Of a stretch of DNA of 63,852 bases, positions 17,473 to 26,970 are shown in pieces. The notes under the pieces were generated by a model. That model was given only the letters and a program-made list of their open reading frames with translations, was not told the DNA's origin and did no database searches. Within the stretch, counting starts at the first letter, position 1; the number at the start of each line of letters is the position of its first letter. This DNA comes from Lachnospiraceae bacterium UBA3641. GTDB taxonomy: Bacteria; Bacillota; Clostridia; Lachnospirales; Lachnospiraceae. The stretch covers positions 1 through 63,852 of the forward strand of contig DFKQ01000079.1 of the NCBI GenBank assembly GCA_002373875.1, read 5' to 3'. The position numbers and the translations under genes are program-made.

Positions 17473-18764
17473 GTACACAGACACTTGCGATCATAGTATT
17501 GCTCGGAAGCTTCCTGCTGATGGTGCTTATGCGTTTCCCCATTGCTTATGCGGTAGGCTTTTCATCAATCCTGTGCCTGCTTGTACAGGGACAGTCACTG
17601 GCAACAATGTGTCAGTATATGGTAAAGGGAATAAGCTCTTTTTCACTGATGGCGGTTCCCTTCTTTATAACAATGGGTGTGCTGATGGGCACCGGAGGAA
17701 TATCGGAGAAGCTCATAGCCCTTGCCGATTCCATAGTGGGCTGGATGACCGGGGGAATGGCAATGGTTAACATCGTGGCATCTTATTTCTTCGGTGGTAT
17801 ATCCGGTTCGGCAGCAGCCGATACGGCATCCATCGGCTCCATCATGATTCCCATGATGGTGGATCAGGGCTATGATGATGATTTTTCCACAGCCGTTACC
17901 ATAACATCATCCTGTGAGGGACTATTGGTTCCCCCCAGTCACAACATGGTAATCTACGCCATGAGCGCAGGCGGTGTATCGGTAGGCGCTCTTTTCCTGG
18001 CAGGATATATCCCGGGAGCCCTGTTGGCGGTTTCACTGATGGTTGGTTCTTACATCATTTCCAAGAAACGCAACTATCCCAAGGGTGACAAGTTCTCCTT
18101 TAAGCGCATGTGCAAGCAGTTCGTTGTATCATTCTGGGCTCTTGCGGCTGTTGTCATCGTTGTCATAGGAGTTGTGGCGGGAGTATTCACGGCCACGGAG
18201 TCGGCAGCCATAGCGGTTATCTACAGCCTTATAGTATCAGTCTTTATATATAAGGGGCTTAACTGGAAGGGCGTATGGAAGGTGCTTGACAAGTGTATTG
18301 ATACATTGTCCATCGTACTGATCCTTATTTCAACGTCGGCTGTATTCGGCTTCTGTCTTACCAGACTTCACGTACCGGATATGGCCAGCAAGGCAATACT
18401 GGGCGTATCGTCCAATCCGTATGTGATCGCCATACTTATTGACCTTATTTTGCTGTTCCTTGGCTGCATCATGGATATGGCGCCGATCATCCTTATTGCA
18501 ACGCCGATACTTCTGCCCATTGCAACATCAATAGGTATCAACCCGGTGCAGTTCGGCATAATCATGGTATTAAACTGTGGTATAGGACTTCTGACACCTC
18601 CGGTAGGAGCAGTGCTGTTCATCGGTTCGGCAGTAGGCCACTGCAAGATGGAGAAGGTTGTCAAGGCTACGCTTCCCTTCTACCTGTGTATGATAATCAC
18701 GCTGCTGCTTGTAACATTTATTCCCGGAATTGCCATGCTGCTGCCTGACCTTCTTGGTAACTGA
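17469..18764 (+). CDS. dctM: TRAP transporter large permease (DctM family)
   Basis: A 431-residue polytopic membrane protein, the ion-coupled translocation subunit. Family features include the N-terminal LRFPIAYAVG-like start (MRFPIAYAVGFSS), the FFGGISGSAAADTASIGS stretch, the PPSHNMVIY motif and the late GLLTPPVGAVLF segment. It starts inside the dctQ stop and ends 1 bp before a small YcxB-like gene. Length is normal for the family. Confidence 0.93.
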   Translation: MSTQTLAIIVLLGSFLLMVLMRFPIAYAVGFSSILCLLVQGQSLATMCQYMVKGISSFSLMAVPFFITMGVLMGTGGISEKLIALADSIVGWMTGGMAMVNIVASYFFGGISGSAAADTASIGSIMIPMMVDQGYDDDFSTAVTITSSCEGLLVPPSHNMVIYAMSAGGVSVGALFLAGYIPGALLAVSLMVGSYIISKKRNYPKGDKFSFKRMCKQFVVSFWALAAVVIVVIGVVAGVFTATESAAIAVIYSLIVSVFIYKGLNWKGVWKVLDKCIDTLSIVLILISTSAVFGFCLTRLHVPDMASKAILGVSSNPYVIAILIDLILLFLGCIMDMAPIILIATPILLPIATSIGINPVQFGIIMVLNCGIGLLTPPVGAVLFIGSAVGHCKMEKVVKATLPFYLCMIITLLLVTFIPGIAMLLPDLLGN

Positions 18765-18765
18765 A

Positions 18766-19254
18766 ATGGAATATAAATACAGATACCATGTAAAAACATC
18801 AGACCTCTGGCAGGCTTCCATGTATTACGCTTATTCGTCCTATATGGGTGTGGTAAATCTTGTCTGTATTGTGGCGGCTGTCATTCTTATGATCAGCAGG
18901 TGGCAAGGTGCATCGGACCTGTTCAGAATGGTTATGATATTGTTTCTCCTTACCTTTACGGTGTTTCAGCCGGTCATTATCTGGAGCCGGGCACGGACAT
19001 CCCTGAAGGGTGCATATCGTGAACTTGAGCTGACCTTCTCTCAGTCCGGTATCAGCATTGTTGCGAATGGCAAGAAGGAAAATAAGGCATGGAGAAATGT
19101 CAAAGGGATTGTAAAGAAGCCGACCATCCTCATCATTTATACAGAGGATGGCAGCGGATACATACTGCGAAACAGTGTGCTTAAGGAGACCAGACGCTCA
19201 CTGTATGAATATGTCAGAAAGATGCTTGATGAGAATAAGAAGGGACAGGCTTAG
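18766..19254 (+). CDS. YcxB-like small membrane protein
   Basis: 162 residues from ATG 18766 (MEYKYRYHVK). Two adjacent transmembrane segments (about 26-44 and 53-74) are followed by a cytoplasmic PH-like region containing YRELELTFSQSGI and WRNVKGIVKKPT, typical of the YcxB-like family, whose function is unknown. It lies 1 bp after dctM and 1 bp before the next GntR gene, so it is transcribed with the transporter. An accessory role in transporter or regulator membrane association is only a guess. Confidence 0.65.
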   Translation: MEYKYRYHVKTSDLWQASMYYAYSSYMGVVNLVCIVAAVILMISRWQGASDLFRMVMILFLLTFTVFQPVIIWSRARTSLKGAYRELELTFSQSGISIVANGKKENKAWRNVKGIVKKPTILIIYTEDGSGYILRNSVLKETRRSLYEYVRKMLDENKKGQA

Positions 19255-19255
19255 T

Positions 19256-19924
19256 ATGAGTTATTCGCTTAATAACAAGACATATGATAACCTGAAAAGG
19301 GATATCATGACGCTTGCCCTGATGCCCGGTGAACCGGTTTCGGCGGCCAAGATAGCTGAGAGATATAATGTCAGCAGAACTCCCGCAAGGGAGGCACTGG
19401 TCAGGCTGGAGACGGAAGCCCTTATTGATATCTATCCTCAGGTTGGGTCGGAGATATCAAGGATAGATGAGGACAGGGCCAAGCAGGAATGGTTTGTAAG
19501 AAGAACCTTGGAGATGGGGGTAATAGAAGGACTCTTCGAACATGTCGGGGATGATGATATAAGGACAATGAAGGATTACTGTCATAAGATGGAATTTGTT
19601 GCGGGCAGGATGAATGATCCCGATATGACATTTGAGTATCTGAGATGCGACAATGAGTTTCATGCGATCGCTTATCATGTTGCAGGGCAGCAGGTGGCGG
19701 CTTCTCTTGTTACCAATTCCATGGCTCATTATAACAGGATAAGGCTTCTCGTAGATATGGAGAACACAAATAAAGACAGGACACTTGCGACACATGAGGA
19801 GCTTATAAGGTTCATTGAAAAAAAGGACATGGAAGGCTACAGGAGTCTTATGAGTAAGCATCTTGGATATTTCGAACAGGATATTGAAGACTTGAGAAGG
19901 CGTAAGCCCGAGATGTTTAAGTAA
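19256..19924 (+). CDS. GntR-family regulator, FCD subfamily (paralogue of 8968)
   Basis: 222 residues, chosen from ATG 19256 immediately after the YcxB-like stop. The frame is open 36 residues upstream, but that part overlaps the previous gene and has no counterpart in the paralogue. The HTH recognition stretch YNVSRTPAREALVRLE is identical to the regulator at 8968, and the FCD domain is closely similar throughout (DNEFH, SMAHYNRIRLL, NKDRTLATHEEL). Position between the TRAP genes and uxaC suggests uronate-responsive control of this operon and of the second operon that shares the promoter block. Confidence 0.88.
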   Translation: MSYSLNNKTYDNLKRDIMTLALMPGEPVSAAKIAERYNVSRTPAREALVRLETEALIDIYPQVGSEISRIDEDRAKQEWFVRRTLEMGVIEGLFEHVGDDDIRTMKDYCHKMEFVAGRMNDPDMTFEYLRCDNEFHAIAYHVAGQQVAASLVTNSMAHYNRIRLLVDMENTNKDRTLATHEELIRFIEKKDMEGYRSLMSKHLGYFEQDIEDLRRRKPEMFK

Positions 19925-19953
19925 AAATAATAATTCAGAGGTGATCAGGAAAT

Positions 19954-21387
19954 ATGAAAGAGTTTATGGATAATGATTTTATTCTGGGTAATGATACCGC
20001 AAGGCATCTTTTCCATGATTATTCGGAAGATCTTCCCATCATAGACTACCACTGCCATCTCTCACCCAGAGAGATATATGAGGATGTAAGATTTGACAGC
20101 CTGGGTGATGTATGGTTCGGAGGTAAGCAGGGAGACGGAAGCTATTACGGTGATCATTACAAGTGGAGGCTCATGCGGAGCAATGGAATGGATGAGTCCC
20201 TTATTACGGACAGAACGGATGAGCTTAAGAGGTTTAAGGGATTTGCCGATACCCTGAGCATGGCTATAGGGAATCCCATGTACCACTGGTGCAATCTTGA
20301 GCTTAAGAAGTATTTCGGGATCAATGAGGCTTTAACCCCGGATAATGCTGAGAAGATATGGGATAAGTGTAATGATATTCTTAAAAATGATCCCGGAATG
20401 AGTGCCAGGGGGCTTATAAAGCAGAGCAAGGTTGATTACGTCGGGACAACGGATGATCCCATTGATTCACTTGAGTGGCATGAGAAGATAGCAGCCGATA
20501 AAAGTGTTGATTTTACGGTAAGGCCGTCATTCCGTCCGGACAAGGCGATCAATATAACGAAGGACGGCTTTGCGGATTATATCAAAAAGCTGGCTAAGGC
20601 AGTAGGAAAGGACAGTCTTGAATCAACCCGGGATGTTATAGATGCGCTTATCGACAGAATAGGCTTCTTTGCCGATCATGGGTGTGTGGCTTCGGATCAT
20701 GGCCTTGACTATGTTCCCTTCCGGAAGCTTCCGATGGAGGTTTGCGATGCGGCCTTTAAGAAGGCCATGAAGGGAGAGAAAGTAAGCATTGAAGAGGCAG
20801 AAGGGTATCAGACAGCCATACTCATTGCCATTGGAAAGGAATATCACAAGCGCGGTATAGCGATGGAGCTTCACTATTCATGTTTAAGAAACATGAATGA
20901 AAGGCTCTTTAAAAAACTGGGACCCGATACGGGCTTTGATATGATGGCGCAAAATACCTGCGGCGGTAATGTTGCAGCCCTTCTGTCCGAGCTGGATAAA
21001 GAAGGTGAGCTTCCCAAGACCATCATTTTTTCACTCAATCCCGCAGATAATGAGCAGATAGGAACAATACTCGGCTGCTTCCAGTCATCGGAGGTTCCCG
21101 GCAAGATCCAGCAGGGGCCCGCATGGTGGTTCAATGATAACAAGTCCGGCATGGAGGAGCAGATGAAGTCCCTTGCGAACCTGGGACTTCTGGGGAATTT
21201 TATCGGGATGCTTACGGATTCCAGATCCTTCTTATCATATACAAGGCATGATTATTTCAGGAGGATCATGTGCAATCTTATAGGCGGATGGGTCGAGAAC
21301 GGCGAATATCCGAATGATGAAGCTGCACTTAAGAGGATCGTGACCGGTATTTCCTATTACAATGCCAAGAGGTATTTCGGCTTATAA
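19954..21387 (+). CDS. uxaC: Uronate isomerase
   Basis: 477 residues. UxaC interconverts D-glucuronate with D-fructuronate and D-galacturonate with D-tagaturonate, the first step of both isomerase branches. The amidohydrolase-like start DYHCHLSPREIYED and the family segments WRLMRSNGM, TTDDPIDSLEWH, ELHYSCLRNMN and MLTDSRSFLSYTRHDYFRR are present. Length is standard. An AGAGGTGATCAGG region precedes the start. It is followed 36 bp later by KDPG aldolase in the same operon. Confidence 0.96.
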   Translation: MKEFMDNDFILGNDTARHLFHDYSEDLPIIDYHCHLSPREIYEDVRFDSLGDVWFGGKQGDGSYYGDHYKWRLMRSNGMDESLITDRTDELKRFKGFADTLSMAIGNPMYHWCNLELKKYFGINEALTPDNAEKIWDKCNDILKNDPGMSARGLIKQSKVDYVGTTDDPIDSLEWHEKIAADKSVDFTVRPSFRPDKAINITKDGFADYIKKLAKAVGKDSLESTRDVIDALIDRIGFFADHGCVASDHGLDYVPFRKLPMEVCDAAFKKAMKGEKVSIEEAEGYQTAILIAIGKEYHKRGIAMELHYSCLRNMNERLFKKLGPDTGFDMMAQNTCGGNVAALLSELDKEGELPKTIIFSLNPADNEQIGTILGCFQSSEVPGKIQQGPAWWFNDNKSGMEEQMKSLANLGLLGNFIGMLTDSRSFLSYTRHDYFRRIMCNLIGGWVENGEYPNDEAALKRIVTGISYYNAKRYFGL

Positions 21388-21423
21388 ACAGGCTTTTTGT
21401 CAAATGATCGGGAGGACGGTAAA

Positions 21424-22383
21424 TTGAAGGAATTATTAAACAGAATACATGATATAGGAATTGTGCCCGTTATCGCTATTGAGGATGCGGACAAGGCAGT
21501 AAATCTTGCAAGGGCTCTCGTAAAGGGAGGACTTCCGGTTGCTGAGGTTACCTTCAGGACCGAAGCCGCTGAGGATGCCATCAGGGCGATAGTGCGCGAG
21601 GTTCCGGAAATGATCGTGGGTGCAGGAACAGTACTTACAAAGGAACAGGCGGATCGTGCCATAGATGCGGGTGTCAACTTCATCGTAAGCCCGGGCTTTA
21701 ATCCGGAAATAACAAAGTATGTCCTTAATAAGGGAGCATGTATGATTCCCGGAACGGCAACGGCAGGGGAAATGGAGCAGGCCATGATGATGGGACTTGA
21801 TACAGTCAAGTTCTTCCCGGCCGAGCAAAACGGCGGGATCAGTAAGCTTAAGGCTCTTGCGGGACCCTATAAGAAACTGAGGTGGATGCCGACCGGCGGC
21901 GTCAACACGGATAACCTTGTGGATTACTTAAGCTTTCATCAGATCCTCGCATGCGGTGGAACATGGATGGTAAAAAAGGATCTTATTGAGGGTGAAAAAT
22001 GGGACGATATAACGGACATATGTAAAAAGGCCGTTAAAAATATGCTGGGTCTGGAGCTTAAGCACATAGGGATCAACAGCGAAAATGAAGAAACGGCGGT
22101 GCAGACAGCCAAGACCCTGTGTGCCCTGTTCGATCTGGAATACAAGCCCGGCAATTCATCTGTTTTTGCGGGTAAGGAATTCGAGATCATGAAGAGCAAG
22201 GGTAAGGGTACTCACGGACATATAGCCATTTCGACATGGGATGTTGACAGGGCTGTCTATCATCTTTCGAGGGCAGGGGCATCCTTTGATGAGTCGACAA
22301 GAACAAGGGATGACAAGGGAAGTAAATTCATCTACCTTGAAGGCGAGTTTGGAGGATTCGCGATACACCTTACAAGGAAGTAA
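21424..22383 (+). CDS. eda: KDPG aldolase fused to a VOC/glyoxalase-like domain
   Basis: 319 residues. Residues 1-205 are a class I KDPG/KHG aldolase: PVIAIEDADKA, GGLPVAEVTFRT, and the Schiff-base Lys129 in DTVKFFPAEQ, then PTGGVNTDN. It cleaves 2-keto-3-deoxy-6-phosphogluconate to pyruvate and glyceraldehyde-3-phosphate. Ordinary aldolases stop near residue 210. Here about 110 further residues (LELKHIGINSENEE to the end) resemble a single vicinal-oxygen-chelate domain. I choose TTG at 21424, 8 nt after GGGAGG (21410-21415); a TTG at 21397 has no ribosome site. The extension is in frame with no sign of sequence error. Confidence 0.9.
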   Translation: MKELLNRIHDIGIVPVIAIEDADKAVNLARALVKGGLPVAEVTFRTEAAEDAIRAIVREVPEMIVGAGTVLTKEQADRAIDAGVNFIVSPGFNPEITKYVLNKGACMIPGTATAGEMEQAMMMGLDTVKFFPAEQNGGISKLKALAGPYKKLRWMPTGGVNTDNLVDYLSFHQILACGGTWMVKKDLIEGEKWDDITDICKKAVKNMLGLELKHIGINSENEETAVQTAKTLCALFDLEYKPGNSSVFAGKEFEIMKSKGKGTHGHIAISTWDVDRAVYHLSRAGASFDESTRTRDDKGSKFIYLEGEFGGFAIHLTRK

Positions 22384-22422
22384 CATTTGAATGTGAAGCA
22401 AAGGATCGTAAAGGAGGAAAAA

Positions 22423-23445
22423 ATGGGAAGAATAGTAACTTTCGGAGAGATCATGTTAAGGCTTGCGCCCAATGGTTATTACAGGTTTTTCCAGAATGAC
22501 CAGCTGCAGGCAACTTTCGGAGGAGGTGAGGCCAACGTGGCAGTTTCGTTAGCCAATTACGGCTGCGACGTTGCATTTGTGACCAAGCTCCCCGGACATG
22601 CCATAGGCCAGGCGGCAGTCAATAATTTAAGATATTTCGGAGTGGATACAAGCTACATAGCAAGAGGCGGAGACAGGGTAGGTATATACTATCTTGAGAA
22701 GGGAGCATCCCAGAGGGGAAGCGTGTGCATTTATGACAGGGCGCATTCCGCCATACAGGAGGCATCCCCTTCCGATTTTGACTGGGATAAGATATTTGAA
22801 GGTGCGCAGTGGTTCCATTTTACCGGTATAACACCGGCTCTCGGCGAGAATCTTGTCAATATCTGTCTTGATGCATGTAAGGCTGCTAAGGCTCACGGGG
22901 TTAAGATAAGCTGCGATCTCAATTACAGGGGCAAGCTGTGGACAAGGGAACAGGCCGGGGAAGCCATGACTAAGCTGTGTGAGTATGTGGACGTGTGCAT
23001 TTCCAACGAAGAAGATGCCAAGGATGTGTTTGGTATAGAGGCTGATGGCAGTGATATCACGGGCGGCAAGCTTAATACCGAAGGCTATACATCGGTTGCA
23101 AGGCAGCTTCAGGAGAAGTTTAAGTTCGAGAAGGTGGCTATAACGCTTCGTACTTCGATATCCGCAAATGACAATGACTGGCAGGGTATGCTTTACGATG
23201 GCAAGGAGTTCTGTTTCTCCAAGAAATACCACTTAAGGATAGTGGACAGGGTTGGCGGCGGCGACAGCTTCGGCGGCGGCCTTATCTATTCACTGGTGAA
23301 CGGTTATAACACACAGGATGCTATTGAGTTCGCGGTTGCGGCTTCGGCCCTTAAGCATTCGGTAGAGGGTGACTTCAACAGGGTTACGGTTGATGAGGTA
23401 AAGAAGCTTGCCGGAGGGGATGCTTCCGGAAGGGTACAGCGATAA
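22423..23445 (+). CDS. kdgK: 2-keto-3-deoxygluconate kinase (PfkB family)
   Basis: 340 residues of ribokinase/PfkB sugar kinase. It begins GRIVTFGEIMLRLAPNG, has the N-terminal GGGEANVAVSLANYG signature and the C-terminal ATP/anion-hole motif DRVGGGDSFGGGLIYSL. KdgK phosphorylates KDG to KDPG, feeding the aldolase encoded directly upstream. The start at 22423 follows AAAGGAGG by the expected distance; an upstream TTG at 22387 in the same frame lacks one. It is last in the TRAP-uxaC-eda-kdgK run and convergent with the sensor-GGDEF gene 5 bp away. Confidence 0.93.
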   Translation: MGRIVTFGEIMLRLAPNGYYRFFQNDQLQATFGGGEANVAVSLANYGCDVAFVTKLPGHAIGQAAVNNLRYFGVDTSYIARGGDRVGIYYLEKGASQRGSVCIYDRAHSAIQEASPSDFDWDKIFEGAQWFHFTGITPALGENLVNICLDACKAAKAHGVKISCDLNYRGKLWTREQAGEAMTKLCEYVDVCISNEEDAKDVFGIEADGSDITGGKLNTEGYTSVARQLQEKFKFEKVAITLRTSISANDNDWQGMLYDGKEFCFSKKYHLRIVDRVGGGDSFGGGLIYSLVNGYNTQDAIEFAVAASALKHSVEGDFNRVTVDEVKKLAGGDASGRVQR

Positions 23446-23450
23446 CTGAA

Positions 23451-25403
23451 CTACCGGTCACGAGCTGCCCTTTTGGCCGTCTTTTCGCAGTACATAAGCT
23501 TGTCGGCTTCTTCAACATATTCATTAAGGGTTAGTGAACTGTTCGGATCGGTGATGACATACCCCGTACTGATGCCCGGAACATCCGGAAGCTTGTATTT
23601 TTTTGCCTGGTCAGGGAGAACTTTAAGTATCCCGGATACGATCCTGTCCATATCACCGGGATAAGCAAGGGGTGTCAGCACGAGGAATTCATCACCGCCG
23701 AAACGTACAGGTATGGCCCCGGATGGAATGCTGCTTTTTATTGCCGATGCAAGGCATCGTATCGCATCATCTCCGCATGCATGCCCGAATGTATCATTAA
23801 ACCACTTCATCCTGTCCATATCTATGAACAGGACACCGATACTTGAACCGGCATCGTTGGACTTATCGAAGAGCTCCGATGCCAGGTGATGGTATCCCAG
23901 CCTGTTGCACAGACCCGTAAGGTTGTCGCTCATTGAAATGCCCGATAGCATGGAATTGATGTATTCAAGTTTTTGAGCCGAATAGAAGCTGCGCAGGGCC
24001 ATAGTCAGAGTATTGATAAAGGAGGCTATGATCCCGGCCCTTAACATCACCGTGCAGTCGCTGATCACGAGGAAGCCTATTGTATATTTCATGAAATGCA
24101 GAGGTATAAACATATAATTCCTGCCCCCCTTTTCATAGTCATAGTAGGGGAAGAGGCTGCGTATGGGTTCATGAGGGTAAGAGGCTCCCTTTTTCTTGTC
24201 CCAAGAGAAGACTATTTCGATATCATCGGGATAACCGTCCTCTTTAAAACAGGCATCGCCGGCCCTGATCGTGCCGCTTACCTGATCGATATTTATCTGA
24301 TTACTGTAGTCAAAGAGCTTTTTGTCCAGAGCCAGCCACAGGCCCCTGCATTTCATATCCGGTATGCAGGACACCAGAGATGCACATATTTCGTCAATGG
24401 TCCTGCAGGCAGGAATGTTATACTGCATCGAACAGATGCGGTCATTGATCTTCTCAATGTAGAGATCCTTATTGGCCGATACAGCCATCCTGTCTTCGAT
24501 GGCGCTTACCGGGGGCTTCTGCCCACCGGTGGATTCGCGCTCCACTATGCCGGTTTCCATGTAAGTGACCTTATCCACTCTTTCACCGGCCCAGATACGT
24601 TTAAAAAGATCGATACATTTAGCTCCGACATTCCATTGATACTGATCGATGGTAGTGATGGTGGGAGAGAGATAGGCTGATATATCCAGGTTATCAAAAC
24701 CGGTCACATATACATCACCGGGGATCCTGATGCCGTGAGCCATGGCAGTGCGCATTGCTCCGAGGGCTATGGGGTCATTGGCGCATATTATAGCCTGGGG
24801 AAGCCTTCCGCTGTTTAATGAATACAGCTTTTCGAATCCGTTTATTCCGCAGTTTAAGGCAAAGCTTTCGGAATAAAAACGCAGGTTGTCGCAGGGGATG
24901 GAGTTTTGTTTACAGTAATCCTTAAGTGCTTCGGTCCTGAGCATGTTTTCGTAGTTGTCGTGCGGCCCCATGATAAACCAGAAGTCCTTAAAGAAAAATG
25001 TCTTGTGCAGATAGGAGATCATGGAAGTCATGGCCTTTTTGTTGTCAATGCCCAGGAAGTAGAAGTCACCCAAACGGTTGGCTATTGAAATGACCGGCTT
25101 GCCTGACGCGGCAGCAGCCCGGACCACATAAGAGGACCCCTTGGCTTCATAGAGGTTCTCGTTGGTATTGCGTACATTATTCAGATCCAGGATGATACCG
25201 TCATAATCGGACAGATCGGGCAGACGGTAGATATTGTATTCTCCGTAATTGTGAGAAGGGTCATATTCGGAGAAGCCTGCGCTCCTGAAAATATAGAGGT
25301 TTATGGGCTGGTCCGCATGCTTGACGCTCTCGCACAGTCCGGCCACTCTTTCGTATGTGAAGCTTCGTCTGCTGTCATTAAGTATAAAGATAATTTTTTT
25401 CAT
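23451..25403 (-). CDS. LacI-type sugar-sensor / GGDEF fusion
   Basis: 650 residues, no signal peptide and no membrane segment, so cytoplasmic. Residues about 1-280 form a type I periplasmic-binding fold as in LacI regulators (PQAIICANDPIALGAMR, VTGFDNLDISAYLSPTITTIDQ), but there is no N-terminal helix-turn-helix. A middle GAF-like region of about 170 residues follows, then GGDEF with VRFGGDEFLVL near 565-575. The active-site sequence is intact; no RxxD inhibitory site is seen. It would couple an intracellular sugar or sugar-acid signal to c-di-GMP. It sits between kdgK and uxaB and is transcribed against both flanking pathway genes. A GGGGAA ribosome site precedes the start. Confidence 0.85.
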   Translation of the reverse strand: MKKIIFILNDSRRSFTYERVAGLCESVKHADQPINLYIFRSAGFSEYDPSHNYGEYNIYRLPDLSDYDGIILDLNNVRNTNENLYEAKGSSYVVRAAAASGKPVISIANRLGDFYFLGIDNKKAMTSMISYLHKTFFFKDFWFIMGPHDNYENMLRTEALKDYCKQNSIPCDNLRFYSESFALNCGINGFEKLYSLNSGRLPQAIICANDPIALGAMRTAMAHGIRIPGDVYVTGFDNLDISAYLSPTITTIDQYQWNVGAKCIDLFKRIWAGERVDKVTYMETGIVERESTGGQKPPVSAIEDRMAVSANKDLYIEKINDRICSMQYNIPACRTIDEICASLVSCIPDMKCRGLWLALDKKLFDYSNQINIDQVSGTIRAGDACFKEDGYPDDIEIVFSWDKKKGASYPHEPIRSLFPYYDYEKGGRNYMFIPLHFMKYTIGFLVISDCTVMLRAGIIASFINTLTMALRSFYSAQKLEYINSMLSGISMSDNLTGLCNRLGYHHLASELFDKSNDAGSSIGVLFIDMDRMKWFNDTFGHACGDDAIRCLASAIKSSIPSGAIPVRFGGDEFLVLTPLAYPGDMDRIVSGILKVLPDQAKKYKLPDVPGISTGYVITDPNSSLTLNEYVEEADKLMYCEKTAKRAARDR

Positions 25404-25447
25404 ATGATTCCCCGGTGATATGTCTTATTTAAACGGATCAAAAGCTG

Positions 25448-25489
25448 TATAATAATTATAGATCAAAAGCACATGATTTTTCAAATCAT
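25448..25489 (+). promoter_or_regulatory. uxaB promoter -10 and adjacent inverted repeat
   Basis: A perfect TATAAT at 25448-25453 lacks a convincing -35 (TTATTT at 25425-25430, 17 bp upstream). Downstream, at 25473-25489, ATGATTT and AAATCAT flank a 3-bp TTC centre, a 7-bp inverted repeat in the 5' leader that could be an operator. The uxaB start is 23 bp further on. Confidence 0.45.
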
Positions 25490-25511
25490 ATATGTTGGAA
25501 AGAAGGTAAAA

Positions 25512-26969
25512 ATGGAGAGGTTATGCTACGAAACATTGGAAAAACAGGGATATGACGGGTATCTTCTCAAGGAAGCGCCTGAGAGGATACTTCAGTTTGG
25601 CGAGGGCAATTTCCTAAGGGCATTTGTTGAGCATTTCGTTGACTGCATGAATGAAAGAGCAGGCTTTAACGGTAAGGTCGTCCTTGTAACACCGAGGGCG
25701 GGTGGGAAGCACTGGAAAACCATTAACGACCAGGATGGACTATATACGCTGCTCCTTCGCGGACAGGACAAGGGGAGGAGGGTTGACGATAAGAGGATAA
25801 TATCCTGCATATCCAGATGCATCAATCCCTGCGAGGATTATAAGGAATTTCTTAAATGCGCATCAAACCCGGATCTTCGGTTTATCGTAAGCAACACTAC
25901 GGAGGCGGGGATCGTATATGATCCGCAATGTGAGCTTACTGATGAACCGGCATCAAGCTTCCCGGGTAAGCTTACGGCTTTTCTGTATGAGAGATATAAG
26001 AAGGGGCTTGCCGGCTTTATAATACTTTCATGTGAGCTCATAGACCGAAACGGGGATGAACTGTTGAGGTGTGTTGAGAAATACATTGATAAGTGGGGGC
26101 TGCCGGATGAATTCGCCGGCTGGGTCCGCAGGGAGAACATGTTCTGCTCTACTCTTGTTGACCGCATTGTTCCCGGCTTCCCCGGGGAAGAGGCTGAAAA
26201 AATATGGAAGGAGCTTGGATACAGGGATGATCTTCTGGATGCGGGTGAGGTATTTGCATCATGGGTGATAGAGGGACCGGAGAGCATCATGAATGAGTTC
26301 CCTTCTGACAAAGCCGGTCTTCCGGTAACCTTCGTTGCCAACGTTGATCCGTATAAAAAACGTAAGGTACGTATACTTAACGGGGCCCATACATCAATGG
26401 TCCTTGCCGCTTATCTGGCCGGTAAAAAAATCGTCAGGGAGTGCATGGAGGATGAGGATATAGCGGGCTTCATGAAGGGTGTCCTGTATGATGAGATAAT
26501 ACCGGTGCTCACGGGGATTGACGAAAATGATCTTAAGGAATTCGCCCTGGCTGTCGCAGACAGGTTCGCCAATCCCTTTATCGATCATGAGCTCCTGTCG
26601 ATAGCACTTAATTCAACAGCCAAATGGAAGGCAAGGGTTATGCCTACCGTGCTTGAGTATCATAAGCTGAAGGGGGAGCTTCCGAGGGGGCTTACTTTTT
26701 CCTTTGCAGCCTATATATGCTTCTACCTGCAGGACGAGGGTGTAAATGATGATGAATGGGTGATCAATGAATATGCAAGACTCAGGGGAGCTAAGGAAGA
26801 GGATATTGCCAAAGCCATAATCGACAATGAAAGGATGTGGGGTTTTGCCCTAAAAGACCTGGCCGGTTTTAAGGAAGCCGTGACCGGATACCTTAAGCTG
26901 ATAAATGAAAAGGGAATCCGTGAAGCACTGCACCTTATCCGGATGCAGATCACCACAGAGGAGGAATAA
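25512..26969 (+). CDS. uxaB: Tagaturonate reductase (altronate oxidoreductase)
   Basis: 485 residues of the mannitol-dehydrogenase family. UxaB reduces D-tagaturonate to D-altronate with NADH in the galacturonate branch. The ILQFGEGNFLRAFVEHFVD motif near the N-terminus distinguishes it from UxuB. Also visible are VSNTTEAGIVYD and the late catalytic region KRKVRILNGAHTSMV. I start at ATG 25512 with AGAAGG 5 nt before it; an upstream ATG at 25473 lies inside the inverted repeat and lacks a ribosome site. uxaA starts 1 bp after its stop. Confidence 0.94.
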   Translation: MERLCYETLEKQGYDGYLLKEAPERILQFGEGNFLRAFVEHFVDCMNERAGFNGKVVLVTPRAGGKHWKTINDQDGLYTLLLRGQDKGRRVDDKRIISCISRCINPCEDYKEFLKCASNPDLRFIVSNTTEAGIVYDPQCELTDEPASSFPGKLTAFLYERYKKGLAGFIILSCELIDRNGDELLRCVEKYIDKWGLPDEFAGWVRRENMFCSTLVDRIVPGFPGEEAEKIWKELGYRDDLLDAGEVFASWVIEGPESIMNEFPSDKAGLPVTFVANVDPYKKRKVRILNGAHTSMVLAAYLAGKKIVRECMEDEDIAGFMKGVLYDEIIPVLTGIDENDLKEFALAVADRFANPFIDHELLSIALNSTAKWKARVMPTVLEYHKLKGELPRGLTFSFAAYICFYLQDEGVNDDEWVINEYARLRGAKEEDIAKAIIDNERMWGFALKDLAGFKEAVTGYLKLINEKGIREALHLIRMQITTEEE

Positions 26970-26970
26970 G

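Noticed and set aside
19148..19255. 36-residue N-terminal extension of the second GntR
   Set aside because: It overlaps the YcxB-like gene in another frame and has no counterpart in the paralogue at 8968.
25473..25511. Upstream ATG for uxaB giving 13 extra residues
   Set aside because: It lies in an inverted repeat, lacks a ribosome site, and ATG 25512 has AGAAGG at good spacing.
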